Notes: a model not told the origin generated them from the sequence alone. DNA of 64,000 nt from Gymnorhina tibicen (GCA_013399875.1 VXAZ01009468.1:369347-433346), one strand, 5' to 3'. Numbered from the stretch's first letter, positions 13,985-27,901 are shown. A program made the numbers and translations.

Positions 13985-14114
13985 CTCTGTTGCTCATGCC
14001 AAAAGCCTTAATTGCAATCTTCTTGACTGGTAGTTTTTCTTCATCTGGGTACCTTGTGAGGTCATAACATGACTGTATCACTGCTTTTGCACCCAAAATC
14101 ACCTGTTCATCTTC
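13985..14114 (-). CDS. possible internal exon of an unrecognised - strand gene
   Basis: On the - strand a 130-base open frame starts after the acceptor GGGCTTCCCACAG and ends at the strong donor AGAG|GTGAGC. It enters in phase 0 and leaves in phase 1. The 43 encoded residues run from EDEQVILGAKAVIQ through SCYDLTRYPDEEKLPVKK to IAIKAFGMSNR. This is a balanced soluble-protein composition, unlike the Ser/Cys/His-rich chance frames elsewhere in the window. The acceptor's pyrimidine tract is only moderate, and the frame stays open upstream to about 14207, so the left edge is less certain than the right. I do not recognise the family and saw no clear neighbouring exon on this strand. It could be an exon of a long-intron gene, an orphaned relic exon, or chance. 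Confidence 0.42.
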
Positions 14115-17100
14115 CTGTGGGAAGCCCTGATCTCTGCAAGTACCTGCTGGCTGTAGTTGGGAGGCACTGCTTGCTGCTGATGTGGCAGGGTTGGATCCAC
14201 CTGCCAAACTGAGAATGCGGAGAAGGTCATGAGCTTTGGGGCAGGGGGCAGAACTTGTGCTTTCCTAGGTGCTTTGGAAGTGACCAGCATGCTTCCTTTC
14301 CACACTAAGCTGGGGCCTTAGTTTGTGTTTTCTGGGGTTTGCAAAGCTCAGTGCTAGAATCTGGAAAATGTTGGGCTTTACATGGCAAAGAGGACTGTGC
14401 ACTTAAAGATGTATGTAATCAGTTATGGGACCAATTCTTTCATTTCAACCGCCTCATAGCAGCGCAAACATCCCCAGTAACAGCAAGGCTTGCTGAGCCT
14501 TGTATGCAGCATAATCTCTTCAGTGCTGCCCTCGCTTGCAGCCATGCTATTTAGTCAGGGCCTAATCCACTTCAGATGAGGGTGTACTGCTTCTCTGGCA
14601 TGTCTGTCTGGCATGTGGTGCTATGCAGCCAGAATACCCCACATCACTGTTTAAAGCCAAGTAAATAAGATGCTGTCCATCTCCTCCCTCCCACCCCTGA
14701 GCCTGCCTGTCTCTCTCCCTGAATGTGGACTCTCGAGAGTTATTTAGCCAAAGGCTAAATCACATTATGTCGTACATATTAACTGGAAACAAAGCAAGTC
14801 TCAACAGACACCTGAGCAGATGCCAAATGTCAAATTTGATGGAAAATGCTTAATTACTTCTCCCAAGACTACTTTTTTTCTTTCCTCCTCCCGTGTTTTC
14901 TGAAAATTCCTCTTTTGCAGTGTGAAATGTCTTCCCTGATTCAACCCTTAGTTCAGCTCTCCAGAATGGAGATTCTTGTTCCTGCAAGAAGCTGGGAAAC
15001 TCAGATGAGGGAGCTTGGAAGAATGTGATCCTTTCAATACAGTCTTTGCACCTTATTTTTGTTCTCACTTTCATGGTCAGCTTCCTTCTATAGAATTGTT
15101 TTGGGAGCTTGAGGTTTTATTTCTGCTTTCTGTCCCTCATCTCTTCAGTGGATTTTTGCACCTTATCTCTTTGTCTGTATTTTTACCAGTCACTGTATTC
15201 CATGAGAGTGAGTTGCAGAGACCGTGGTGGTGATGTGAGGAAACTTGAGAGTAGATGTGCTTGGGAGTGAGTCTGTGCTCCTGAGTGAAATTACAGGTCA
15301 AACTGAGATGGTGGGAGTCTGAAATGTGCAAAAACTTGTTACAGGAACTGTGCATGATGTGTGTGAAATTCAGGTTCAACTCACTGTACTATAGCTGGTC
15401 AGGGTACAGGCTTAAAACTCTCTTCCCACAGCTAAGGTGAGTGCACTGTCCATAAGGCTATTCTGGGAGGACCTCTCTTTTTTCCCTACTCTAGTTTGCT
15501 GTTGGTCTAGTGATGAATTCAGATGAGTTTTGTCCCTAGGTGGGACAAGTGCGTGTCTATGAAATCATCGTTACTCTTAAATGATAAAAAATCCTGCCCT
15601 ACAAAGACACAGCAGTTGGGTGTGTAACCATTCAGGAGGACAGCGGTGAGGATTTGAATACACGGTCGAGGTCTGAATACAGGATCTTAGGCCAGTGCTG
15701 TTTACAGGAGCTGTATTTTAGCTCTTGGAGAGCTTTATGTGCAGAGGTTGAGAGCTGTACCACCAGCAGAAGCTTTTCATATCCCAAAGGGTGAAAGGCA
15801 GGGGAAGGAGGGCTGCAGAAACCAAGAGGGCTTTTGGGAACTGAGGCAGTCCTGGGGACACTGAAGGTAATTCACAGAGTCCTGCTCCTACATGTGGGCA
15901 GCTGCTGTGCCTGCAGTGCTGTGCAACCACTGCCTGGGGCTTGCACCAGTGAGAGCAGTGACCTTCCTGCAACTCGGGCAAGGTGGTTTCTCCTCTTGCA
16001 GACAAGAAGGGAGATGATGAGCTCAGAGATCTCTTGAAGAAATAGGATTTTCTCTCTAGGAAACTTCCCTGTTTCTAGGTCTTTTCCAGCTTGTCTTGTT
16101 TCTTGTACCATCCGAGCACTGAGCAGTGCAGTTGCTGCAGAGTACAGCCTGGGATGTGTAGCCTGTACATGGAGCCTGTTGACAGTACAGAATTAAAGTA
16201 CAAAAGTGAGATGGGTTGCATTTTTTCACACTTGTCATCTTTTCTGGGATAAATGAATTTCCTGTGCTTGGATTTCCCTGCTTTCCAGAGCTGCCTGTGC
16301 AATCTTCCCTTAATACTTCCATTTGCTGAGTCTCCCCTGTCCCACTGGGGCAAGCCAGCAGCAGCAGAGCTCTTCCTCACACTGTATCTCCCAGCACAGA
16401 GGGAGCTTTGATTTGGCAGGAGGGGCAGGGACAGTGGTGTGTGCATTTACTGTTGTAATATTTTCATAGAGGCGGGAAACTAGACAGCATCTACAGGACC
16501 TGAGAGTTACGTGGCAGGGCTCAAGCAGCCTCTAGCATGACGTTATCATAGAAAAGTGAATTGTAAAAAGAAGAGATTGAAGTGAACTTATACTTCTCTT
16601 TAAAGGGTAGTTTCCTTAATGCCTGCCGTGCTCTAACCTGCACCTGAACAGCCTTTGCCATCTTCAAGCAGTTCTTGTCCATGCGGGTGTCTGGCCTCAC
16701 ACTGGGTCTCAAATGCCCTCTCCCATCGATCTCTGGTGTTTGGAACATCTTCAGTCCCACCCAGAAGCAAACCCAGAGCAATTCACTTTGATGTGTGAAG
16801 TCAGAATTAATGAAACGACTGAATTAATGTTTTGTGCCTCTTGGGGAAGAGAGCAAGGGGAACGTGTTGGCCTATATTTCATCAGAGGGAAAAGCTTGTT
16901 TAGTTGTATGCACAGAACCAAGATATCTTAGACTGTGTGGTCTCTGTGTTGATCACGTGCAGGATCTCCAAACCCCCTTCATTTCCCATGCAGCAGTTTC
17001 TTGCAGACTATTTGCAGAGCTGCTGGCCAAAACAAGGGCAAAGTAAAACTTTCTTTTACATCTTTTCTGGAAAATTTAAATGGGACTTTGAAGAAGAAAC

Positions 17101-18966
17101 ATCTTTTCTGGCCATTTGTGGCAGGACCTTGGTGGAGAGCAGAAACACCCTCACCTCTGAGGAGGAAGTTCAATTTCATAATAGTTGTGAATCACTTGGA
17201 TGCTACAGTGATTTACTGATATAGAGGAGGTATGACCATGGGACCCTGGATTTAGAGCAGCCTTTGATTGGGGTGAGGTGAATGGGCTCTGAGAGGCCCC
17301 TAGATCTGTAGATTCATTGGTGTGTGGAAGGGCTGCTGCCTTTTTGGTAATCACCATTAAACCACTGAAGAGAAAGGAGATGAGACTCTGAGTTAAAAAT
17401 AGTACATACCCTACAATTAAAAATGTTCACTTTCATATTTATGTACTCAGAGGCTGAATTAAAGTAATAAAACCCCTTAAATGTGTATTTCATAAGGCTT
17501 TCATAAGCAGTTTATAGTTTTAATATTCTTGCACCCAGTTCTGTTTTCTGTGGTTTTTATGAGCAATCTGTCTGGAGTGGTCAGGGCCGGTGCAGGCAGT
17601 GGCAGTGTTTGTGCACGGCTTTCTGAGCACAGAGAAGTGGGAGCTGGCAGCCTGGGGCTGCCTGGGGCCTGCCTGTCTGCCAGCAGATCAGGTTCCCCGT
17701 GTCCTGGCACGGTGGTGCCTTGCTAAATTATGCTCTGAGCCCGCTCCACACAAGGCATGTTTTTCCAGCAAGTTGAGCATATATCACTTGTTCAGCTGAA
17801 TCTCAGCTGGACTCTCTTCACTGGACAGGGCAGAATGCTTCAGTATTGTAATTAGTCATTAATTAGGGGTATGAGGTCTTGACACACAATGCCTGGTGTG
17901 TCACAGGAGCTGCTCAGCGTCTTGCAGGATGAGCCCCCAACTTGTTTGGTCAACTCCAGCACTGAGCAAACTGCAAATGGGGAGGGAACAGGAAGGTTTT
18001 AATTATTTTTTTTTGAGAAACCAAGTCATCTTATGCCTTCCCCTTACAAAATAGCTCTAAGAGAGTGAGCATTTTTCTGCAATAATATTAATTATTTTGC
18101 TTGCTCACAGCAACAATGTGTTGCTGTGGATCCTGCTCATTGTTTTGGCAGGGGATGTTTTAAAATTATTCTTCTCTGCACAAGATGCTCTTGATCCTGA
18201 ACCAAACGTAAAGGAACAGGGCATAACTGAGAGGCAGTTAGCAGCAAGTTTCGTTCATCTGCAAAATTTCCTGGATTCTGCTTGGTCCTTTTTATTAGCT
18301 TTATTTATCTGGGTAGAAACCCACTGAGATTACAATCTCAGCTTCCAGGATGATTTGTCCTAGTCTTCTGGCTTTGAAAAACGGTCTCCAAACCATCTCA
18401 GGGGTGACACACCGGCTGTTCTTTTTTGCTACTTGCAATCTGTCCTGTTGCTATAGGAAGCTGTAAATGGTTTGTTTGTTTGTTTCTTTTCCAACACAGC
18501 TCCCGTAAATCTTTTGTCCCTTTCTCAGAGTGTGAGTTATGACTCGTAGGAGGTTGGTAAAAATCACCCTGAAAGGGATGGGAAGTACCAATTTGCTGTA
18601 AGTAATTTATTTATAAAGGCTGCGAGAAACACTCGTGGAAATCACAGCTCTGGGCCTCTTGACAAGTGTCCCCCCTGCTCATGGCACAGCAGTGGTGTGG
18701 ATTGCGTTGCTCTCCCCTGGCATGGGACAGCCAATTGCATCCCTGGAAATCCCTGGGCCAGCAAAGGGAGGAGCAGGGGCTGCATTGCCACCCTGTGTGC
18801 AGACCCCTTCCCTCTAGATCCACCATGGAGAAAAGGCTTGGCAAAGCTTTGACATCAGTGCTGGCACCGCTGCTTTCCCCTTGCATAAAAATAAGTCTCC
18901 CCCATGGCTCAGCTTAGTGGCAATCCTAAAAAGTGAAATATTTTCCAATAGTCCATAGCACTGGCA
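14115..18966. other. gene-free stretch
   Basis: No exon was supported. A short - strand frame near 16620-16700 ends at a weak donor (CAG|GTGCAG) and was not called. A GC-rich patch lies at about 17570-17740 but contains few CpG and no start-to-donor frame. Palindromes at 14729-14760 are listed separately. Confidence 0.5.
14729..14760. repeat. adjacent palindrome and short hairpin
   Basis: ACTCTCGAGAGT (14729-14740) is a perfect 12-base palindrome. It is followed after one base by ATTTAGCC (14742-14749) and GGCTAAAT (14753-14760), perfect 8-base arms with a 3-base loop. Two dyad elements in 32 bases could be a protein-binding site, but no known site was recognised. Confidence 0.7.
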
Positions 18967-19013
18967 AACCTGCATGTGGGTGATGTCTTCTCAGGTATTC
19001 CCACATGCAGGTT
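18967..19013. repeat. perfect 14-base-pair inverted repeat (hairpin)
   Basis: AACCTGCATGTGGG (18967-18980) and CCCACATGCAGGTT (19000-19013) are exact reverse complements, separated by a 19-base loop. With small bulges the stem can extend by GG/CC (18963-18964 with 19017-19018). A perfect stem this long with a short loop is not expected often by chance in 64 kb. The stem is shorter than a standard microRNA precursor, so a small RNA, a cruciform-prone site or a decayed transposon end are all possible. There is no evidence of transcription. Confidence 0.85.
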
Positions 19014-22000
19014 GGACCTGCAGGGTAGGACTTTGCTGGACAAGGAGTTTCAAGGGAGATATTTGCCATTTCAACTAATTTTATTTGGGTTTTGCAGTGA
19101 GAAAGCCTTTAGAAGAGCAGGAGGCTGGGTCTGACCGTGCTGATGTCAGTCTGGATTTAGCTGTGTTAAAGGGAATGAGGTTAGTCTAGATTGACACTGG
19201 CATAAAAGGAGAGGGCAGAATTAGGCTTATGATATCTAAAAAAGTCTTAGGTCCTGATTCATCAAAGGACTTAAATAGGCTGAATTCTTCCTAAAGCCCA
19301 TATGTTAGCATTTTGCTGACAGGGGACATTTATTTTTATTCAGAAGTATCAGAAAGGACGAAGAGGAATATTTTAGAAATGGTTTCCTTCTGACTAGAAT
19401 TATAATTGCCTCTAAATTTGGGGATAAACAGGAGAAAACATATTTTAGGTTGAGAATTTCTTGTCTGTTAAGTAATGTGTTTTACTGCAGAAAGCAGCTT
19501 CTACTGGAAATATTGTGTCAGTTGCAATGACAACAGTGGTGTAATTATTTTTTATAATGAAAGAACATACTATTATTTTGAACCAAGGAAACTATAGAGT
19601 GGTCATCATGTAGGATTTTTTTTTTACTGGCAATAACTTATTTCTGTATATGTTGTAATCATGACAGAATCACAATCTTGAGATAATACAAGCATTCGAC
19701 GGCCCTTTGTACATCAAAATACCCCAGAGATGTAATTATCTCATGGCTACTACATTTTCTGACAAGTCTTATAGCTTAAATATTGCAGACCCTGAACACT
19801 GATATGTACAGAAAACATTAAATATTCATTTGCTGATACATGTATTTATAAAAATCCCATTTCTCCATTGAGTGAGCAATGGTTTTCAGGTCACCCAATT
19901 CAATAACTATGAAGATATTTGAGGACTCAGGGATTCTTGCTCATTTGAAGTTCTGTAGTTTTCTTTTTTTGGGCGAAATAAATGCAGTAACTACTTTGCT
20001 AGGAAAAGGAATATATTTCTCCCACAGTTTGTTCTGCTAATAGTCACTGTGCACTGCATGTGCAGCTGTGCTGGCCTCCGTGTTGTACATCCATGGAAAT
20101 GTGCAGTGCTCTGTGCAGGGCTGCAGCTCTTTCCACCTTTGCAATGCGCAGACTGACCTTCCACCCTCCTCGTGGTTCCCAGTGGGGAGGGATACAGCCT
20201 TGGCCTGCAGGAGGGGAGTGAAGCTTCCATCTCTTCTGTCTCCCTGATCACGGTGAACTACACTTCATTTTTTGAAATCGTTACAAAGTGCTTGACTTTT
20301 GTGCAGGATGAGCAAATCCATCTCTCCTCCCACCAAAAGTGTCCTTCACGTGTGTTGAAGCAGTGGATACCTCCACAGTCATTTGTGGCCAAAGCAGCCC
20401 CTTACGTTGAACCTGGGTTTGGCCAGCAGCTGTCTGGTAGGCCTCAGATTCCAAAAGAAAAAAATGACCAGGGCTAGTAGCATATGTCGGAAGATGCCTC
20501 AGCTTTTAAAAAGCGAAACAATTTGTTCCCAGCTGTATCAGCACAGAGTTGTCCGATTCACCTTTTGGAGACTGGCACTTGTGGCTGTGTAGCCCCTGTT
20601 TGTGTGACCTGTGGTGTCCATACCGTACATGTATGAATGCTGTGTGTGCCCTGGGGTCACTTTGGAGTCTCTATCTTGTGTTGCATTGGCTGCTGAAGTG
20701 CCAGGTTTGCTCCTTTCAAGCTACTCAGGATGAGGAAGAAGGGGGGGGATCTCTCCAATGAGTTTTGAGCAGTGCATTAATGTCACCTCTGATACCAGTA
20801 AATGACCCAGGAAAATCATCTGGGAGCTCTCACCAGTGATTACATGGCAGTGTAGAGAGAGGTATCTGTGCCTCAGGGGCTTTTCTGCTGGTGTGCCCCA
20901 CTGAAGTGATGGATAAACCCGGGGGCTGCATCTTCCTCAATGACAAGTTAAATCTTCCCCTCCTAATTGCCTGAAACAAGACTTCTGGTAAGCTGGACAA
21001 GCTGAGCAGTTGTGCTGCTGCTTGTATTTCTCCAAAAGTCACAAGCTGTGAGGAGTGCTCTGCCTGAGTCTAGTGTAAGGCAATGGAGCAGGATCCAACA
21101 CGTGTGGGCTTTTTGTTAAGGAAAAAGAAAAGAGAAAAGGCACAATGAATCCCAGGTGGTCAGCCCAAACAGCTTGCTGCCTTTTCTCTTGCACTGACTA
21201 ATAATCCATCACAGGAAAAATAGATTACCTGCTGATGTACCAACACACAGGGGTGGTACATGAGGGGAAGATGTTCTCTGGATCCAAGTAGCCAAACTGC
21301 TTCTAGCTGGAGCTGTGTCTTCTGTAACAGGTAGGCACAGGAGCAACCTTTGTATGTAGAAGTGAGGAGCCTCCTGCGCTGTTCTTACTGAAGAAAAAAT
21401 AACAAAGCCCTGCATTTCCAGACATGCCATGGCTTCAGGCTGGGGTACTACTACTGTGGTGACAGAGAACAGTGTGGGTTTGCAGTAATAATTTGTGGTG
21501 ATGCTTTTGGAATTTGTTGTTCTGTTTCAATCCTTCTGCAGAGCCTAGTTATCATCCTGCCCTTATGTAATTTAATTTAAAAAAAAAAAAAGAAAAAGTA
21601 AAATAAGGGATCAAAATGCCTTTGGTGTGTGTTTTTGATCTCTTCAGCCCTGAGGAAACTTTTCTGCTATCAGCCACCTCAGGTATATAGCTATTTACCT
21701 GTGGTTTGAAGGAGAGTATCACTTTTACGCTTTATGTACTTGAAAGGAAGTTAAATAAATAGCTCCTTTACTCCTTTTAGTTCATCTTGGACTCTTCACC
21801 CCTAAGAAATTGTGAAGCCAAGTGGAATTAGAGAAGGGCTGCATAGCAAGCAGTTTGCCCATGAAATGCATTTGTTTTTAATTGCCTCATTAAGTCAGGT
21901 TATGATGGATTATATGACCTTACCCAATGCAGTCTGACATAATGGGATGCTGTCAGAAGTTCTGGAATAACAGAGTGATATTCACTTGACTAGGGTTTTC

Positions 22001-25000
22001 TTGCTTGTGTTTTCAGCCGTGTTGATTGCTCGCAGTGTTATACACATTAAGAACGTCTTGGCATGAGTAAAGGCAAGGTCATTAATGCTTTTTGTCATGA
22101 TTACTTGATGAGCTTGTTGTTCCACCAGGAATTAATGCCTTGCTGGTAGCACAGGAAGGAGGCATGGGGCTGTCATGCTGTGGTGCAATGTGGTGGGTGT
22201 TGAGCTCATGGATTTCTCACGGTACCTCCCAGGGCTCTGTCCATCAGCTGTTACAGGGATTGCAGCCAGTGACAGCACAGCCATTCCCAGCAACTCACAG
22301 AGCAATTTTCAGCTGAGGTATTTTCAATTATTTGGCTGGTGTTTAATAAATATGGCTTGAGGAGGCCCCTCCATGTTGCACATCTGTTTTGGAGAGAGGC
22401 ATAGCAAATGGAGGTGTTGTATCCGAGGCAAAGCAAGGTGGCTTGGCAGCAGGAGCTGGCTTTGCATTCTCCATGAGGGAACAGGAGCCCTCTCATTTCC
22501 TGGCATGTGTTGGTGGCTTGTGTAATGGAGAGATACAAGAACATCCTCCTCTTCCCATGATAGATGAGGTTTGTAGGTTTCAAACTGTTTAAATAAGACT
22601 TTTAGCCACCAAAAAGTAGAGGAAAAAACTCCTACTCTCAGGTAAATCATTATGCTGCATTTGTTTTCCAAACCCTCTAATAATAATAATATAAAAAAGC
22701 CATTTTGAATGCTATTCCTTTTGCCTTTTCAATTTCTCCCTTGGAATCTCTCAGCTGTTAAATTGGTTTTTGGATTCATCCCAAACTTATGAATATTTCT
22801 TTGTCCCTCTTCCCTTATCTGTCTCTCCTCCCCCATGCTTTTGCAGAATAATTTCCAGTGGATGAATTTTTTGGAAACAGTATTTCCCTGTGTAGGTCTT
22901 ACTCACCCAGCACATCTTTCTTTAAATAAGATGATACTGGTGTTTTTTACATCCCGGACAGTTTTGTTTAATTGCCAAGAGCTGGACTGTTGACTTGGCT
23001 AAAGCCCCACTGTGTGTAAGTGCTCTTACAAGCATTGATTAGGATGGCAGGTTTTGACAGCTGAGTCAGCCAGAAACCTTGAAATACACCATTTGGGACT
23101 GTTTGTTGGTGATAATGAGTCTCAACTGCCACAGACTTTTATTCTTTTTTTTCAAAAGTTTAGAGCTTTCTCCTTCATTAGGACAAGGGCATTCTTCAGA
23201 CTCCCTTGAAATGGATGCAGCACCTCCTGTCCTCCTGCAGCGGTCATTGCTATGGATAATTTTGAAGAAAACAAGTGAGATTTAGGAATTGTTTGGAGAA
23301 TTGTTTGCATTTGTTTGGTTATTTTCATTAAATCTCACTGAGAAATTGATTTCCATAATCATTCTTGAGTTTTGTGGGACAAGAATGAATTCTAAATCGG
23401 AATGCATCTAAACTTTAAAATTTTCCCAGGAAGTTGCAATTTTAGTGTATTCCTTATGAAAACACTGAAATGGATTTCCAGGAAAGTAGATTGGTGTCTG
23501 GCCTTTCCACAGGAATGGAACTTGCCATTGTTCTTACCAGCTTCATTTGAGTTCTGCAGGGGGAGGTGGTAGGAGAGTGAGAAAATTCACATCAAGTCCA
23601 ATTTGCAGTTTCTGGGGCTTGTAGCCTCTGCAGCTCCATGCATCCCTGTGCTTCCAGGCCAGGAAGGAACTTGCAAGTGTCAGAAAAGGCTGAGCAGGCT
23701 GCTTGGCCATTGTGGTGTGTGTTTGTAGCATACGAAGAGAAAACACAACTGCACGCCCTTCTTGTTTGGTCTCCAGCCATTGGGTCCAGACTCCTTGCAC
23801 AGCCTGATATTCATCCATCCCTCCTCTTTTTTCCCTGTTGAGCTTTTCCTGACAGACCCTCAAACTAGTTGGTTTCTGAACATTATCTATGTTGTGGCTC
23901 CTATGGACATGGAAACCTTGGAGAAACACAGCAGAGCCAGCCAGTAGTAAGGCTGTCATGGACATTCATGAAAATGGAGCTGCTCCTATCAAAAGTTCTC
24001 TTAAAGCCTTTGGAAAAGCACACATTTAATCAGAAATCTCCTTTATTTCTGTTCCTTCTCTCTCTACTCATCCCTTTCCTTGTTCCCATTCCCAAGCTTG
24101 TCTTTGTCTTTTCCTTTACTTCCAACCCGAAGTTCTGGTACCAAGTGCTATTTTTGGGCTACCAGCTCCTTGCAAGCAGCCAGACTTGGCACATTTTGGA
24201 AAAATGCAAGCAGCTTCTCTGGGGCAATAGAGGAAGCCACAGAGCTGAAAGCTAGTCCTGATAAAATCCAGGGAGTTTTTACTGTCATGAAGGTCTTTAG
24301 CAAGAGCTGTTGTTTGTTTGGAGCTGCTGTGCAGTGATTATTTTTCAATAAGAGCTTCAACTTCACCTGAGTGTATCTGTTGTGATTACAGGACTGAACC
24401 TAAATGTCTGGGGAGAATATGCTAAACTTCACTGCTGTTGGTGACAGGCTTTAGTAATACCTGCCTCCACAAGCCTACAGCTTTAGACATCTGCTTTATT
24501 TGGGCTCTCTGCAAATTACACCCCCAAGGAGCTTAGGGGAGTGAAATAATCTGTACTGACAGAATGTGGTGTGGAAATGTCCCTCCTTAACTATTTTGCT
24601 GATGCATGACTTCAGTGTGGAAGCAAAGGAAGATTGATGGCAGAGAGCAAGTGAAAATCACACTGATGTTTAGGCTTGACTTGGGTTAGGCACTGGAGAA
24701 AGAAATAAATGGAAGAGGGAAATTGGGTCCAGGAGTGTCATTCCTTTTGTTTCTTAACTGTCTAAGGTGCTGGTGGGGGAACTCAGCGTCTTGTGCCAGA
24801 AGCACCACTGTGTATTGCTTTGCTTGGCAGTGCCATCTTTTCAGAGCATTTTGTTTCAATTCCCTCAGAACCTCAGTGGGAGAGCGGAGTCTCTGAACAG
24901 CTGTAATGAGCCCATAACTTCATTTCCAAATGGGGTCTCCTGAGGACATGAAGAAGGTGGTGAGATTTGGGAGGAGCAGTGAGCTGGCTGCTTCTCAGTG

Positions 25001-27808
25001 GCTATGGCAGCTTCAAGGGTCAGCAGATCCTGCAATTAATAGGGAACAATGAGCCAGCCAGGATGCTCTGGCACGTGAGCCGAGATCCTGGGCGGAAGCT
25101 AAGGGAAGAGGAGGAAGACAGTGAGAAACTTGGGAACAGCCTTCTTCTTGCAGCTCTCATCAACGCTGAACCCTGGCCCCAGGAATCCTTCATTTGAAGG
25201 ACAGAATGATACTGTTTTTCCTACTAAATAAGCTTATATCCCTGTATTATAGCCCTGATTACTGTGTCATCTGAGTGCTCGAATTTGTTTGAGTTCTCAG
25301 AGCATCTTGATGGTGCACGTGCTCTTATCCCTGTTTTCAGCTGGGTGGTTGAGGCCAAAGTCCTGCTGATTTCAAGGGGTTGGCTTGGGCCCACGTGGTG
25401 TGGGCCCATCACCTTGCACAGTCCTGAAGCAATGCCATTCACCTCTCCTAATGGTAAATCATGGATCCCCTACCAAGAAAAGGAAGGATGTTTTGGGGCC
25501 AGTTGGCAGCTCTGAGGTCTCGCCATGATCTGGCCAGAGGTCCTTATAGCCTGAGCTATCTCCTGCTTGCAGGATGCTGCCTCTGGCCTCCATTTCTTGC
25601 TTACAGCAAGATAGCCAGGGCTATTTCAACTGCAATGATTGCAAGTAGGCTTTGGGTGGCTGATTATTCACAGTCATGCCTGACGCTGCTGGAGAATAGG
25701 GTAGGATTTGTTCCTCTTTAGCTTTCTGATCTGCAAAATAGTAACAACATTTGCCAGTGTGAATCCCTTCTGAGGCAATGAGCTCAGAGCCCCTCTGTGA
25801 AGTGTGGTAGTGTCTGTTTGCCTACAGAACAGGTACATTTTTGGAGGCAGGAGAGCAAACTGTGCCCACCTCATCCCACTGAAACGTTTTGCACTGTCAG
25901 TACATCTTTGGTCTGCTGCAGAGTAAATATCTTCCTAGTTCTTCTGAGCTGCTGAATCCTTCACCTCCATCAGAGTTCCCACAGAACACAGGCCGTATTT
26001 CACCAGGCTTTGGTCTGAGTCCCACATCTCATAATCAAACTCCTTGTCAGTTAATGCCTCTTTCTGCATGACACCCTTGGGCTGATTTCAGACTGGCAGG
26101 GCAGCTTCCAGTTTCACTCCACCAATGGCTCTCCAGCCATCCTGTCTTAAAAGCCGTGTGCGTAACTTGACTCTTCTTGCTCTAAGTTATCTCTCTCAGT
26201 ACTGTTTTCTCTTTCTAGTCCTTCACTTATGAGCCTCAGGGATTCACATAAAAGTGGAATTTTGAACCCATATGTGAGTTTTTTGCCTCTGTGAGACCAT
26301 CTTCCACTTAGAAACCATGGTTACAGGGTCAGTCCCTTTAGACTTGGATACTACTGAGCCACTTGTGATACTGTATGCTCCTGAAGAACTCCGTGTTTCT
26401 CTGAGCTTACTTTCTTTGTCATCTGTCTGCCAGCCTGTATTTGGCACAGGATTAGAGTTGTCACCTTTCCAGATTTCTTTGCTGAACTGAAATAAAATTT
26501 CACAGAGGCTGTAACATGGGAGTGCTGAGAAACAGTGCCTGAAAGTATCAATTGTGCAGCACTCTGACTTTCACAAAACAGAACCCAGAGTTGTGCTTTA
26601 ACAATTCTATGTTGGTCTCTCCACTTTCCCTTCCAGTAGAAGAGTGTCTACTACATGTTCCTGAGCTTGGCTGCAGTGTACATTTGGGTGTCTGCAAGTC
26701 CCAGGGATTACGTGTCAGTCACCAAGTGTGTCACCCCACTTTTCCAGGGCTGTGGCTCTCACCCTACCTAGTGAGGCTTGGTGCTGCTATGATCACACAG
26801 CAACCTTTGGAGGCCAGAAGGGCACTGCAGGTGCTGGAATATCTTGTGAACTACTATCAAACAAGTGAGAGAAATTAAGGTAATTGTGAGAAAGGACCTG
26901 GAAAAGAAAATGTATGAGTCAAATAAGTTCATCTTTTACTCAGGCATTTTTAATAATTTCCCATGATAAATGGCCACACTGTTCCCAGTATTGTTATTGT
27001 TACAGTGAAAATACCATGGCCACTGTCAAGCACTGAAATTTATTTATGTGGTTGGTGTGGGTTTTGTTATCTCTACAGCAATTACAGCTCTTTATTCTTT
27101 CACAGGTATTTTTGGACAGCTAGTGTTTTCCTGCCCCGGAAAAATAAACAAAAAGCTGAATATGCACCTGATGCTTTTAAAATTGTGAAGATTTTAAAAA
27201 CCATCCGAGCCTTTTTTTCTTTGGCAGTTTTAATTCTGAGACCATGTTCCCTTGAAATAAGTATTAGCTTAGTGTGAGTGGTTGGAAGTAGCTGTGTAAG
27301 TCCTTAATTGCTCTGCCAGGCCTGTGCTCTTTCATTGCTTGAAGATTTTGAAATCCCCAACTTTAATTTCTGTAGCTGCAGTTAAGCTGGTAAGATGCTG
27401 CACACAGGTGGCAAACCTCCAACATTATCCTCTTTCTTTTTTGCCTTGATTATTGTCATGTTTATTATTTTGTAATAAAGCCAAAAGCCCAAAATAATTC
27501 ACTTGAAATGCAGTAGTTGCAAGATACCAAGCTGTTGTCTTCTCAAAAGCTTCTCATGGTCTCTGAAACAGCTGGAAAATAGTGAAGGGAATGAAATGGC
27601 AGGGCATCAGCAGAAACATGCAGAGGGGGTCAGTGCCACTGATTGATGTTAAAGGAGGTGAAGACTTCATGACATAAAGCCTAACAGCAGTGCTCCATGG
27701 TGTGATTAATAACTGCAGCGTGTTCTGCTGTCTCCAGCCTCACAGAAACTCAGAGTTATGCAGCAAGCAAAATATAATGTGGTAGGGAAGGATCCGGTAA
27801 GGGCTCAC
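19014..27808. other. gene-free stretch
   Basis: No exon or classified repeat was supported in nearly 9 kb. The only landmarks are an A-rich tract near 21580-21600, a short AATAAT run near 22680, and a faint, unsupported resemblance to old SINE sequence near 25320-25360. Confidence 0.5.
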
Positions 27809-27901
27809 CTGTGAAACAGGAGTTGGAGCAGGATGCATCTCCTTGCTTGGAGGCATTTGCTCAGGGTCAAACAAGGACACGGTGTGTCTGTGGTGTCTCT
27901 G
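27809..27901 (-). CDS. weak candidate exon, - strand
   Basis: A 93-base open frame on the - strand runs from an AG after GGTCTGCTG to a strong donor CACAG|GTGAGC, phase 0 at both ends. It encodes 31 residues including HTVSLFDPEQMPPSKEMH and TPVSQ, rich in His and Pro. The acceptor region lacks a proper pyrimidine tract, which is the main argument against it. It lies on the same strand as the candidate at 13985-14114 but upstream of it in transcription. Product unrecognised. Confidence 0.2.

Noticed and set aside
15421..15434. Acceptor CTCTTCCCACAG followed five bases later by donor AAG|GTGAGT
   Set aside because: A five-base exon is implausible; the sites probably arose independently by chance.
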